64,000 nucleotides of DNA from Plasmodiophora brassicae (Eukaryota > Endomyxa > Phytomyxea > Plasmodiophorida > Plasmodiophoridae): the NCBI GenBank assembly GCA_039704465.1, contig JASFAU010000003.1:310001-374000 (forward strand), given 5' to 3'. The translations under genes and the position numbers were made by a program. Under the pieces are notes generated by a model. That model made no database searches. It was not told the DNA's origin and saw nothing but the letters and a program-made list of their open reading frames with translations. Of the stretch, positions 21,355 through 31,344 are shown piece by piece (the stretch's first letter is position 1; every line of letters begins with the position of its first letter).

Positions 21355-24300
21355 ATGGCGGCGACTTTACCCGACAACGACGCCACCATGGATCCCGCGT
21401 TCTCCACAGGGCTCACGTGCACGTGTCGCGCTCGAGACCTCAGGGTGCGCACGCCGCTTCCGAAGGCGACTTGTGCGACAAATGTGACGGTGCTGCCAGG
21501 AGAAAGCCCTGCACGAGGAAGTCGACAAGCTGAAGCGTCAGCTGGGGCAGCAGACGGAGCGGTTCCGGGCCCAGGTCCAGGTCGTGCAGGACAAGGCGGC
21601 GGAGCACGAGGAGAAGGCGCGCCAGCATGCCAGGAACCTGTCGCAGCAGGTCTTCGCGCTGCGCCGATCGGAGCAGATGCTGCGGGCGGAACTGGAACAG
21701 ACGCAGCGGCAGAAGCTCGAGATTGAGCGCGTCTTCAACATCGAGATGAGCGCCATGGACGCGAAGCTCGGGCAGGCGACGTCGGCGTCCGCTCAGCACC
21801 TGCACGAGGTCACCGCCCTCCAGCGCAAGAACAATGTCAGTCAGGGGTGGCGCCTCTGTTCGCGCGGCTCATACCGACCGACTGTTCTCCTCTTCAGGAC
21901 CTGCAGAAACAGCTAGAGGCGGCCCAGCAGAGGGCGCACACCATCATGGACGAAGGCAACCAGGCGGTCGACATGTGGAAGACGAAGGTCGACGCCGTCG
22001 TCAGCGACGCGTCTGCCTCCAGGGACAAACTCGCCGCCAGCCGGGCCGAGCAAGCGCGCCTGTCGGAGCTCAACGCCGACCTGCAGAACCGGCTCTCCCA
22101 GACAACCGCCGATCTTCAAGCGGAACGCTCACGAAACTCTCAACTCGACGCCGAAGTCGTCGCCTTGCAGAAGACTGTCGACCAGAACGATGTGGCGCGC
22201 ACGCTGCTCCAGAAACAGGTACGAAGGCGTATGAGGCTACATTGCATCAGATGTGTCTGACTCGGAACGTTCAGGTCCGGCAGCAGGAGCAACGTTTGGC
22301 AGTGATGGACGTACGTCGCCGGGCCGGCGTTGATGTTCTGGCCCAAGTGTTGATCAGTGACAGGGTCTGGAGCGGGAATTGGCGGAAGCGCGACAGAAAG
22401 CGGAACATCAGGTGGAGCAGATCAGGACGATACGGGAGCGGAACGAGGCGGGTCTGAAGCGGGAGCAGCACCTGCAGGACCAAGTCGACTCGCTGACGCG
22501 CACGTAAGATGGTGGCGATCGGTATCGTGTCGCTGCGCAGTTGGACTCATTCCCACAGGGTCGACATGGCGCAGCAGCAGGCCGATGCGAAGGACGTCGC
22601 CGAACAGGCGCTGGCGCGCTCGCAAGCTGACTACCGGGAGCTGGTTTGCCGCGGGCACCAGCTGGAAACGCGGCTCGCCAAGGCAAACCGATGGCGCCTG
22701 ACTCTGTTCCTCATGGCTGACCGTTACGATAGAGCCAGGAGTGCATCGCAGCGCTGGAAGCGCTAAGGGACGCAGACGCCAAGCATGTGGCCAGGCTGGA
22801 GGAGGTCGTCGATCGTGTCGACGTCCCCTGTCGTTCGGTTCGACGTTCGACCATGGAGGACGTCGCCGCTCGCTGCATCGCGACCCTGCAGCGCACCGAA
22901 ACGCATCGTCAGCACCTGGAAGACGTATACACGCGAGCAATGTGGCACTCCTGTGTACGGTTCTGATCATGTCCTGTGCGACAAAAGGAGGTGGCCGAGC
23001 TTCGCACAGCGATGAACGAGTTCAAATCGGATAACGATCGCCTTCGCGATGAATCCGCCGAGCACGCTCGACAGGTACTGTTGTTGGGTGTTCCCCATTG
23101 TTGCCGTATCGTTGATGTCGGTGTGGCCAAAGGCGAAGGAGCTCCAACAGCAGGCGAGGCAACGTCAGGACGACCTGAGAGCGTTGCAGGCGCGTTTCAA
23201 CCAGCAGCGGACCGCCCTGCTAGGCAGTGAGCGGTCGATCCAGGAGCACATCGCATCCGTATCGGGTGTGATTCGGGTTGCCGACCCGGCGACGCTGCCG
23301 TCCGTGCTCCAAGCCGTACAGGACGCCGTCCACGACCTGAACAATCGCATCAAACACGAGAGGACCACGCGGCTCGCTGCCGAGGTGCCCGCCAATCGGG
23401 CAATGGTTCGACGAACGCGTTACCCATGTGGAACGTTCAGGCGGCACATTCACGGGCCCTATCCGACCTGCAAGCGTGCCGGGTACAGAACGATGAGAAG
23501 CTGCTCGATATTCGTGAACAGATACAGAAAGCGCTTCACGACGCGGAGCAGCGCCTGGACGCCGCCACGTCCGCTACGAACAGGTACCCTAACGAGCCCC
23601 GTTGAACAAGGCGGCGGCGCTCACCCCCTGTTCGTGCAGAGCGCTGGACGCTTGTCGCGTTCTGTACCGAGCGTACGTTCCAATGCGTCATCGTGTGCAC
23701 GCGCTGGTCTTCCAGAAACGGGTGGTCTGCTCCCGGCTTCGCGTCCTGGAGGTGCTCCACGAACGCGTCCAGCAACTCGCGCTGGCCATGTCGACGCCTG
23801 AACACCACCTGCCCACGACGATCGTTCGAGGGCCTGTTCCGCGGCGGCACCCGAGGACCCGCTGGCACATCGCCATCAGCACCGTCGTCGCAGCACGACG
23901 CTTCGCCAAACTCCAACGCGTCCACGAATTCGTCACAGGTACATCCGATGGTTACGGCTGTTCGCCACACGTCGTACCGACGAATGTTGCTCGCCACAGA
24001 CGAGGAGCTCCGCGTCAGCGCGTTGCTTCGCGACGAGCGCGACCCGCGACCGGCCGGCGCCGTTCTGCATCGCGTCCTGGCGCACTTCGACGCGCACGAG
24101 GATCGCCGCTGCGAATGCGACCTGTGGCGGTGCTTCGTCCCGATGACGGGGCAGCGGCAGCGCGACGCGTTCGTGGCGGGCGCCGACGACGCCCTCTCCG
24201 TGATCCAGGCCAGCGCCGTCACGATTGTGCGGCGGATGAAGCAGCTGAAACGGCACAACGACGAGATGGACAGGCGGCGCTCGCAGCATGACGGTGTTGC

Positions 24301-24990
24301 GGAACAGTACCGGGGAACTGCAGCTGTCGCGCAGTTTCCGCACGGTGAACGTTCGTTTGGGTAGGCTGCGTAAGGAGCGGGACCAGGCGGAGCTGGCGCT
24401 GCGGAAGAGCAACGACCTGGTGAAGTTCCTGGAGACGCGCATCCATGAGCTGCAGTCGGAGTCGATGACGATGATCACCAGCGAGCGGCACGATGAGGCG
24501 TGGCGCGAGATGACGGCGCTGCGCGTCCGCCATGACGACCTCCAGCGAGAGAATTCCCGCCTGCAGGCACAGATCGCAACCCTGCAGAGGACAAACGACG
24601 ATCTTCGTTTGCACATTGAGAAGGTTTATTACCTTTTGAGTGTACCACGACGTCGGGGCATGACGTGGAGTGCAGGTGGATCGCGAGCTGAAGGCCAAGT
24701 TCGCCGAAATCGCATCGTTGGAGCAGGCGATGCAGTCCGACCGCACGCTAGCCGATAACAAGAAGGACGCCGACAGTCTGCACATCATTCGAAACCACGT
24801 CCAGCAGCTAGAGAAGGTACGTTGGCATGCAGCAACCGTTTTCGTTGTCCACCAATTCAACGGACGTCAGTTGATGATGGACACCATTGAGGACGGTGCG
24901 GTGGAAGCAAGCAAGACTGAACTGCGATCGACAGAGTCGACAGCGAACGCTCTCAGCGAGAGCCTGTCTAGATCGTTCGTGGACCTATAG
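21355..24990 (+). CDS. Long coiled-coil protein, about a dozen exons
   Basis: One plus-strand gene is inferred from successive exons that share heptad-rich coding, are separated by 50-70-nt gaps, and end at TAG 24988-24990. Clear exons include ~21498-21835 (DKLKRQLGQQTERFRAQV), ~21898-22218 (ADLQNRLSQTTADLQAERS), ~22976-23080 (VAELRTAMNEFKSDNDRLRD), ~23130-23390, and 24300-24625 (RKERDQAELALRKSNDL). The last part contains TELRSTESTANALSESLS. The protein would be roughly 1000 residues, nearly all coiled coil, like centrosomal, basal-body or Golgi tethers. Boundaries of the short middle exons (22270-22970 and 23400-24280) are not settled. The start at 21355 is provisional. Confidence 0.55.
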
Positions 24991-25379
24991 CTATAAACAT
25001 GGGTTGTTCACGTGTCAATGCATGAATTGTCCACTAAAATCTCTATCCATAATGCAAGTTCACGATTGGGTAGCTGACCCATGACGAATGACTGTCTACC
25101 GATGGGGCGTTGGGCAAGCACCTGAAGATCGAAGACAGCATCAGGGATGTCCTTTCGACGTTCAGAACGGCAGTGTCCTCCCGGTTTGTCAACGCTTTAT
25201 TCCAGTTTGAGCGCGCACATATCGAGTACGTAACAAGATAGGCACGGTTCACGTATTGCAATACGCCAGAGCGTAGACTGTGCCCCGAAACATGGCTATG
25301 CGTGGCTAGCGGTTTTAGCGGTTCACCACCGTACCCGATCCGCCGGAGATAGAGGTGCATGCGATAAGGCCGGTTAGCG

Positions 25380-26465
25380 ATGGCGTTCGCCACCAGCGAC
25401 ATGGCCATTAACGTGGCCCTCGCAGAGAACCTGACGTTACGCGACGTGCTCAGCGGCAAGTCTGGGCATACGTACCCGCTGAACGCCATCGGCCTCGTTG
25501 AGTATGCCCGGCGGCAACAGTGTTTAGAAACGATAGAATTCCTGCAGGACGTCTACAACCTCGTCCAACGAGGCGTCCAGCCGTTCGAGCTCCTCCAGCA
25601 GGTCGAACGCATCGCCGACACGTACATCGTGGCTGGTTCCTCCAACGAGATCAACATTCCCGGTTCGATGCGAAGGAGGACCTTGGACCGGGTTGCGGCC
25701 CTGAAACAGGCGATCACGGCGACAACGAAGTCAGCGGAAGGCCTGCTCCAGGTGTTCGACGATTGCGTCGAGGAAGTCGAGTCCATGTTCGAGAAGGACG
25801 CATTCCCCCGGTTCATCAAGGAATGCACTCGCAGGCATAACCTGGCCATCTCCCGGGATATGTGCTTTTGGTGGACGCGTCGCCCGCTCCGGCTCTTCGG
25901 GTTCCCTAACCCTGTTAACCAGCTGGAAGCGCGATCCCACTCCGGATGCGTCACGTTGCTGACCATTCTCCACATCATATTCCTGTATGAGTTCGCCGTT
26001 CCCTGGCTGGGATGGTATATCCTCTACGGGTTCGCCGCCCGGTTCCTGTCGGGGCCCCGTATCGATCCGCAGGCCTACTTTGTGATCTTCGTGGTCCGCC
26101 CGCTGCTGGAGGACGTCCTCCAGGTTGCCCGATCCGAGTTCCACCCGAGCCCGCCAAAGCGTTTCGCCCAGTTCGTCGGCCTTCTGTTCGCTCTGGCTGG
26201 GAACATCCTCTACAACGTGCTGCACCTGACAGTGCCGAGCATCATTGTCTGGGGGTGCCTTGTCGTCGCCGCTGGGCTGTTAGCCCTAACCGGGTTCTGC
26301 GCCGCCTGCTTCGTGTTCTCTGTGGGCATGCGGCTAGGACTCGTCCCGAAGACTGTGTGCGAATCGTGTGCGTACTCGTACACGAAGAGTTGTCCGAGGC
26401 CTGGCACGACGGCCCGCGTTCACCCCTACCAGGCGCCTACAGATACCAGCGGCGACGAAACATGA
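25380..26465 (+). CDS. RGS domain fused to DUF4395-like membrane domain, copy A
   Basis: A single exon of 361 residues. Residues ~19-160 fit an RGS fold: LRDVLSGKSG, YARRQQCLETIEFLQDV, IADTYIVAGSSNEINIPG, then VFDDCVEEVESMFEKDAFP, the usual FLEF..F..I.L and L..D.FPRFL pattern. RGS domains speed GTP hydrolysis on G-alpha. From ~178 a membrane domain follows: GFPNPVNQLEARSHSGCV, LSGPRIDPQAY, RPLLEDV, PPKRFAQFVGLLFA and the Cys pairs FCAAC and CESC. This order is that of DUF4395, a family I know from bacterial membrane proteins. Four helices are expected. The gene has a tandem paralogue 95 bases downstream. Confidence 0.75.
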   Translation: MAFATSDMAINVALAENLTLRDVLSGKSGHTYPLNAIGLVEYARRQQCLETIEFLQDVYNLVQRGVQPFELLQQVERIADTYIVAGSSNEINIPGSMRRRTLDRVAALKQAITATTKSAEGLLQVFDDCVEEVESMFEKDAFPRFIKECTRRHNLAISRDMCFWWTRRPLRLFGFPNPVNQLEARSHSGCVTLLTILHIIFLYEFAVPWLGWYILYGFAARFLSGPRIDPQAYFVIFVVRPLLEDVLQVARSEFHPSPPKRFAQFVGLLFALAGNILYNVLHLTVPSIIVWGCLVVAAGLLALTGFCAACFVFSVGMRLGLVPKTVCESCAYSYTKSCPRPGTTARVHPYQAPTDTSGDET

Positions 26466-26559
26466 CCGCTCTGCTAATACACGCCGATAATATCGCAGGA
26501 AGACAAGACCGTACACTCGACCCAACCGAGCTATCTAAAGGAGCGCTTCATCGCAGGCG

Positions 26560-27672
26560 ATGGCGGCAGGGAAGGACGTGATTATTGACGTAGCGCTGGT
26601 GGACGACCTGTCGGTCCGCGACCTGATCAGCGGGAAAGCGGCGCACGCGTATCCGCTGGACATCACAGGATTCGTCGAGTACGCCAGGCGTATGCACTGC
26701 CTGGAGACGATCGAGTTCCTGCAGGACGTGGACAGCCTGGCGAAGCGGACCGGCGACCCGTTCGACCTGATCCAGGAGGTCGAACACATTGCCGAGGCGT
26801 ACGTCGTCAGCGGGTCGCCGAGGGAGATTAACATTCCAGGGACGATGCGGACGGAAACGCTGGAACGGGTTCGCGACCTGAAATCGGCAATGGTGACGAT
26901 GTCGTGGAAGGGGTTGGTGAGACAGGCGCCGGCCGGTGGCGACCCGGCCCAGGTGTTCGACGAGTGCGTCCAGGAGGTCGAGTTGATGCTCCGGAAGGAC
27001 GTGTTCCCCCGGTTCGTCAACGACTGTATCCACAGGCAGCACCTGGCCATCTCGAGGGAAATGTGCTACTGGTGGAGGCGCCGCCCGGTTCACCTGCTCG
27101 GGTTCCCCAACCCTGTCAACGAGCTCGAAGCGCGCCTGCACTCCGCATGCGTCACCGCCCTAACCGTCGCCCACATCGTCCTCCTCTACGAGTACGACGT
27201 CTCCGCCCTGGGATGGTTTATTCTTTACGGGTTCACCGCACGAGTCGTGTCCGGGCCCCGATTCGACCCCCAGGCGTACCTGGTCGTCCTCGTCCTTCGC
27301 CCGCTGCTCGAGGACGTCCTCCAGGTGGCCAAGTCGTCCTTTAAGCCCAGCCCGCCGAAACGGTTCGCCCAGTTCGTCGGTGTCCTGTTCGCGCTGACGG
27401 CGACCGTCATCGACCACGGCTTCGGGTTGACGTTCGTCAGCGCAATCGTCTGGGGGTGCCTGGCCGCCGCCGCCGCCGTACTGGCCCTGTTCGGCTTCTG
27501 CGCCGCCTGCTACGTGTTCTCCCTCGCCGTCCAGGCCGGAATCGTACCGCCGGCCTACTGCGAATCCTGCGCCTACTCCTACACGACCAAGAAGGCGCGC
27601 CCGAAACCAACCGCGACGAAGGTCGTCTGTAAACGAGTCACATCGCCACGTACACAAACAGAGACGCCATAA
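26560..27672 (+). CDS. RGS domain fused to DUF4395-like membrane domain, copy B
   Basis: A single exon of 370 residues, paralogous to the gene just upstream along its whole length. The RGS half reads LRDLISGKAAHAYPLDI, CLETIEFLQDVDSLAKRT and FDECVQEVELMLRKDVFP. An insert of about ten residues (GLVRQAPAGG) sits before FDEC. The membrane half has FPNPVNELEARLHSACV, LGWFILYGFTARVVSGPR, FDPQAY, LRPLLEDV, PPKRFAQFVGVLFA, then FCAAC and CESCAYSY, so both CxxC pairs are kept. The tails differ completely after CESCAYSY. The TAA stop (27670-27672) sits in CATAAA. Confidence 0.75.
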   Translation: MAAGKDVIIDVALVDDLSVRDLISGKAAHAYPLDITGFVEYARRMHCLETIEFLQDVDSLAKRTGDPFDLIQEVEHIAEAYVVSGSPREINIPGTMRTETLERVRDLKSAMVTMSWKGLVRQAPAGGDPAQVFDECVQEVELMLRKDVFPRFVNDCIHRQHLAISREMCYWWRRRPVHLLGFPNPVNELEARLHSACVTALTVAHIVLLYEYDVSALGWFILYGFTARVVSGPRFDPQAYLVVLVLRPLLEDVLQVAKSSFKPSPPKRFAQFVGVLFALTATVIDHGFGLTFVSAIVWGCLAAAAAVLALFGFCAACYVFSLAVQAGIVPPAYCESCAYSYTTKKARPKPTATKVVCKRVTSPRTQTETP

Positions 27673-27956
27673 AGGTCGTGGCAACCGGCATCCCCCGTCA
27701 CCTCTGCCGTGTGGCGTTTCATCGTCTGTGAGAACGTCTACGCCAAACCGGCACCGGTGGCGCCGTATGGCGAAACGTTGACTAGAGGACGTCACTGTTT
27801 CGGGGGGTGGCGCGTGCACTCAACCGAACGGCGGCATTCGGGCACGCGCCACGACAACGCCGGTGTAATGCGGTCGCGCGCGCCCACCCGGTGACGCATT
27901 CCACAAAGCGCATCGGGTCGCAGACGACAGCAACAGCAAACAAGCAACAGCAAGCA

Positions 27957-28769
27957 ATGCGAACCGTTGTGCTCGGTGCCGTCCTGGTGGCGATGACGTC
28001 CGCCCTGCCCGCCATCCTCGACCAGGCCTGCGGGTACGCGAACAACAGGTGCCAGTTCGTGGACCCGAACGTCCCCGGATTCATCCGCAAGCTGGTCGCC
28101 GGGCAGCACTCGATCCAGGGCGCGTGCAACGCCGACGGGTCGCAGTGCACCGTCGACGGCACCGTCGACGGGTGCATCGCCAGCGGCAACTCGTGCGTGT
28201 TCAACCCGCAGATCCAGTGCACGGACTGTGCCATCAACAGGGTGATCACGCAGGTCATGTCCGACCTGGGCACGTGCGCCCAGGGCGTCCAGCTCGTGCG
28301 CGGCACCTGCCCCATCGTCTGCGGCACGCAGGTGACGCGCGCCTACGCCGCCCACCTCATCGCCCTGGGCGTCAAGTCGTTCGGCGGCGTCCAGGCCATC
28401 GAGCAGGCCCTGTCGCAGATCACGTCGACGTCCTGGGCGAACCTGGCGCAGCAGACGCTGATCTGCACGGCGAACGCGCTGTCGGCGGCCCAGCTGCAGG
28501 CCATCGAGAACCTCGTGCACACGGTGGCCGCCTGCCCGAACGACGTCACCGCCGACCTGGAGACCTGCTTCCACATCACGAACGGCGACATCGAGGCCGC
28601 GTTCAACGACCTCGTCAACCTGAAGAACCAGATCGTGACGCCGGCGCCAACGCCCGCCCCAACGCCGGCGCCGACGCCGGCCCCGACGCCCGCCCCGCAC
28701 AGCGGTGCCGTCGCCGTCGGCGTCGTTGCCGCTGTCGCTCTCCCCGCCATCGCCGTCTTCAACTTCTGA
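27957..28769 (+). CDS. Secreted Cys-rich protein, probably GPI-anchored
   Basis: A single exon of 270 residues. The signal peptide is MRTVVLGAVLVAMTSALP. A mature Cys-rich domain has about 16 cysteines (CGYANNRC, CTDC, CPIVC, CPNDV, CFH). A spacer with five TPAP units follows, then a C-terminal hydrophobic tail (VAVGVVAAVALPAIAVF) preceded by HSG, typical of GPI attachment. The coding strand is extremely G+C-rich at third positions. A cell-surface role is likely; no enzyme motif was seen. The long antisense open frame here is a shadow. Confidence 0.7.
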   Translation: MRTVVLGAVLVAMTSALPAILDQACGYANNRCQFVDPNVPGFIRKLVAGQHSIQGACNADGSQCTVDGTVDGCIASGNSCVFNPQIQCTDCAINRVITQVMSDLGTCAQGVQLVRGTCPIVCGTQVTRAYAAHLIALGVKSFGGVQAIEQALSQITSTSWANLAQQTLICTANALSAAQLQAIENLVHTVAACPNDVTADLETCFHITNGDIEAAFNDLVNLKNQIVTPAPTPAPTPAPTPAPTPAPHSGAVAVGVVAAVALPAIAVFNF

Positions 28770-29052
28770 AACCCGCCACTTGTCCAAATACACAGTAACC
28801 CGCGGCGGTGCAACAACCTCTGCACGTCTTCACTCGCGGCTGCCTCGGCGCTGGAGCGCGTGGGCGGCGCGCCTCGTCGTCGACGCCGTTCGTCCAAACT
28901 CTTGCCCTGACGACACGCCTATAATGTTCCTGTTGTGGCGCATGGCATCGGTCCCGTCAGCGCGGCTGCGGACGCAGCGCCCGTTCGGGTGTCACTAATC
29001 GCTGCCAGCACCCAAGTGACACCGTCGCAAACGCTGGCACATAGCCGACGGC

Positions 29053-29118
29053 TAAATCGGGCACGTCGGACCCGAGGTCAGCTGCTAAATTAGACACGAA
29101 CGTCTCTGTCGATTCGGC
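29053..29118 (+). promoter_or_regulatory. Conserved upstream box, family copy 1
   Basis: Contains acgtcggacccgag, then taaatt and acgaacgtct, 116 bases before the ATG. Shared with the other three family copies at nearly the same distance. Confidence 0.6.
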
Positions 29119-29168
29119 AACCCGTGGCTGTCGTACAGGAAGGCGGTTACCGTCTGCGCCAGGAACCA

Positions 29169-30726
29169 ATGGCCGCTGGGTTGTTAGGCCTGGTGGTCGC
29201 CTGTGCGCTGTTGATGGATCGCCAGTCTGCCGGGGCTGATACGGTAACCTGGAAGATGGAGGCATTCGGCGTTCGACCGTCAAGGCTGCTGGAGTACCAC
29301 CCGAGAACGTCCTGGTGGTCCCGAATAACGGGCGCCAGTGATTACGTTAAAGACGCCATATTGGAATGGGCCATATTCGATGTCCAGTTCAACAGGTGTG
29401 GACCAGACAGCACATCCGAAACGATGCTCTGCAGACATGCATACCGGTCGGGAGCATCTCGCGGAGCGAGTTTGGGAAGCCATCACAACATTTCTGAGGT
29501 GCCCCATTTGTTTGCGTTGTCTGACAGTGGGAAATACTGGACGAGGTCGGCCACACTATGAGTGTAATCCTGCGAAATGGCCTTACCGAGTGTTGTCGAT
29601 AAGGTTCGAGTTCGATGTCCTTCCAGAAGGCGACCCGATGCCGTCCGATATCAAGATCGTCTTTGAACACATGGTTTTAGGCGCCGCTAAAAGTGTGACC
29701 TTGTCCATGGAGGTAGATCGTGCTACGAAGCCTCCATCCCGAGCGATTTCCTAACAGGTCGTCTTGTCTGTAGTACAAACAATGCGAATACGTCGTATAC
29801 AGCAATTTGACCCTAGATGGTTCGAAATATGAACAGGAGATATACATCAAGGTCCAGCGTATTGGGGTATATCCGTTTCTGCCCCTGATGTCCGCGCGTT
29901 GTAGAGGGATGATGTCCTGAAGAGCGTCTACCGAACGAGCGCTGAGACGAGTTCCTGTAAGCTGCTGGCCGAGACCAAGCTGGCTGGCGTTCAACGTCAG
30001 GTGGACGAGCAGTCGTCAACAGTTAAACGTCTCGAAGTGGAATCGTCCAAGCAGAAACATGCACTACAAACGCTCACAAACGAACGCAGCGCTCTACATG
30101 CCGCCGACCAACGAAGAATGATTGCGAATCTAACTGGCCAGGTGATGTTACTCGAACGAAAGCGCGCTGTCCTGCGCAATGCTACCAATCGTCAAGCAAG
30201 CGAAATCGCGAACCTGACAAGTCAAGTTCTGGCTCTGGATAATTTGGCAGCGCAGGCTGCAAGACTGTCGTGGCAGGTACGCTTCGAACGTGTCGTGCAT
30301 TTGCCTCCTCTCACAATGGCACTGTAGAGGAAGGCGTTGGCAGCGGGACTGTTCGCCTCTGCCGGGGCCGCTACGGCAATGGGGTGGCATACCGTCCGGC
30401 GCTCGAGGCCAGTGCCGACGAACAATGTGAAGATCGAGCGACCGGCGGTATCGAAGCCGTTGCTAATGGGAAGCCTTGCCACTGCGGCCGCTGGTATCGG
30501 GCTGGCCGCTCGCTACGCATCTCGGGCAGAACCAGGACCAATCGGCAAGCCACGTCGTCGCAATTTACAACCCCTACCGCGCCTCTACGTCGCACCAGAG
30601 TATCGTCTGCCCATCATCGCGGTCGCCGTCACCGTTGCCTTCGCTGTGCTACTGGTGTCCCTGGCCTTCATCTACAATTGTTCGTCTCGACGTGGTGCGA
30701 CTGACCAGGACTTGTTCAACGCGTGA
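29169..30726 (+). pseudogene. Coiled-coil membrane glycoprotein family, copy 1 (in-frame stop)
   Basis: Exons 29169-29563, 29604-29712, 29774-29851, 29905-30276 and 30328-30726 match the three other family members in position and phase. Product layout: signal peptide (MAAGLLGLVVACALL), beta-rich domain, coiled coil (SSTVKRLEVESSKQKHALQ, sequons such as NATN), and two C-terminal membrane segments around GAATAMGW and LPIIAVAVTVAFAVLLVSLA. In exon 1 the frame hits TGA at 29559-29561, two bases before the conserved donor, where copies 3 and 4 read AGA. Exon 1 also carries an extra ~35-residue stretch. All later exons remain open, so the break is recent or avoided by other splicing. Function unknown. 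Confidence 0.55.
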
Positions 30727-31339
30727 TTTCTGCCACCCTGCCTGGCGTAGCATGTGACCTGGCGCCAGGAAGCTCGCAAATCCAATTTGCCGTTATGATA
30801 TACCTATCGCAAGGTTATTTCCTGGTTCGTTTCGGGCTCGTCCGATTTGTTTGGAAGCATAAGACCTGGGGCAGCCCTAGCCGAGGGGTCAGAGTGTGCC
30901 TCATAGACGCGAAGGCGATAGGAGGGGGATTTTACAGCTTGCTAGCACAGCAGCAACCAAGGTAAGGACGCCTGATGCACACTGCCGAGCACATCGGGAT
31001 GTGCGCCCTGGATGCGATGTTGGCCAAAGGTGCACTGAAGGTCGCTCCGGTGAACGAACCCCCAGGTACGGCGATGCCCGACATCACAGTAGCGATTCGG
31101 GGCTACCACGGTTAATGATGTTCGGGTCCACGAGGAACCGCAAATGGCAACATCGAACGTTGACGAGCGCCTGACCGTGCATTCAGCATTCCGCACCGTC
31201 ACGGTGCGCGTGGTGCCCAGCGACTCTGGCCACTCTCGCGGGACATTCGCGAGGCGCGCGCCTCAGCCCCAAGCGTGAGCGTCAGTCGGACGCCGACGGC
31301 CCGTCCTCACCCCTTGAGCCCATTGGTTTCGCCATTCGT
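30727..31339. other. Spacer with possible small gene
   Basis: About 610 bases downstream of family copy 1. A short plus frame starts at about 30975 (MHTAEHIGMCALDAM) and another at about 31143 (MATSNVDERLTVH) ending at 31277. They may be two exons of one small protein, but the join was not resolved. Nothing else is supported. Confidence 0.3.
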
Positions 31340-31344
31340 TTATT
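31339..31344 (-). terminator. AATAAA overlapping the coronin-7 stop codon
   Basis: On the minus strand the coronin stop TAA (31342-31340) is the core of AATAAA. Confidence 0.6.

Noticed and set aside
27792..28793. A 333-residue antisense open frame over the GPI-type protein gene
   Set aside because: Its Arg/Asp/Gly-rich composition is what a G+C-rich codon-biased gene gives in antisense. The sense strand has a signal peptide and a GPI-type tail.
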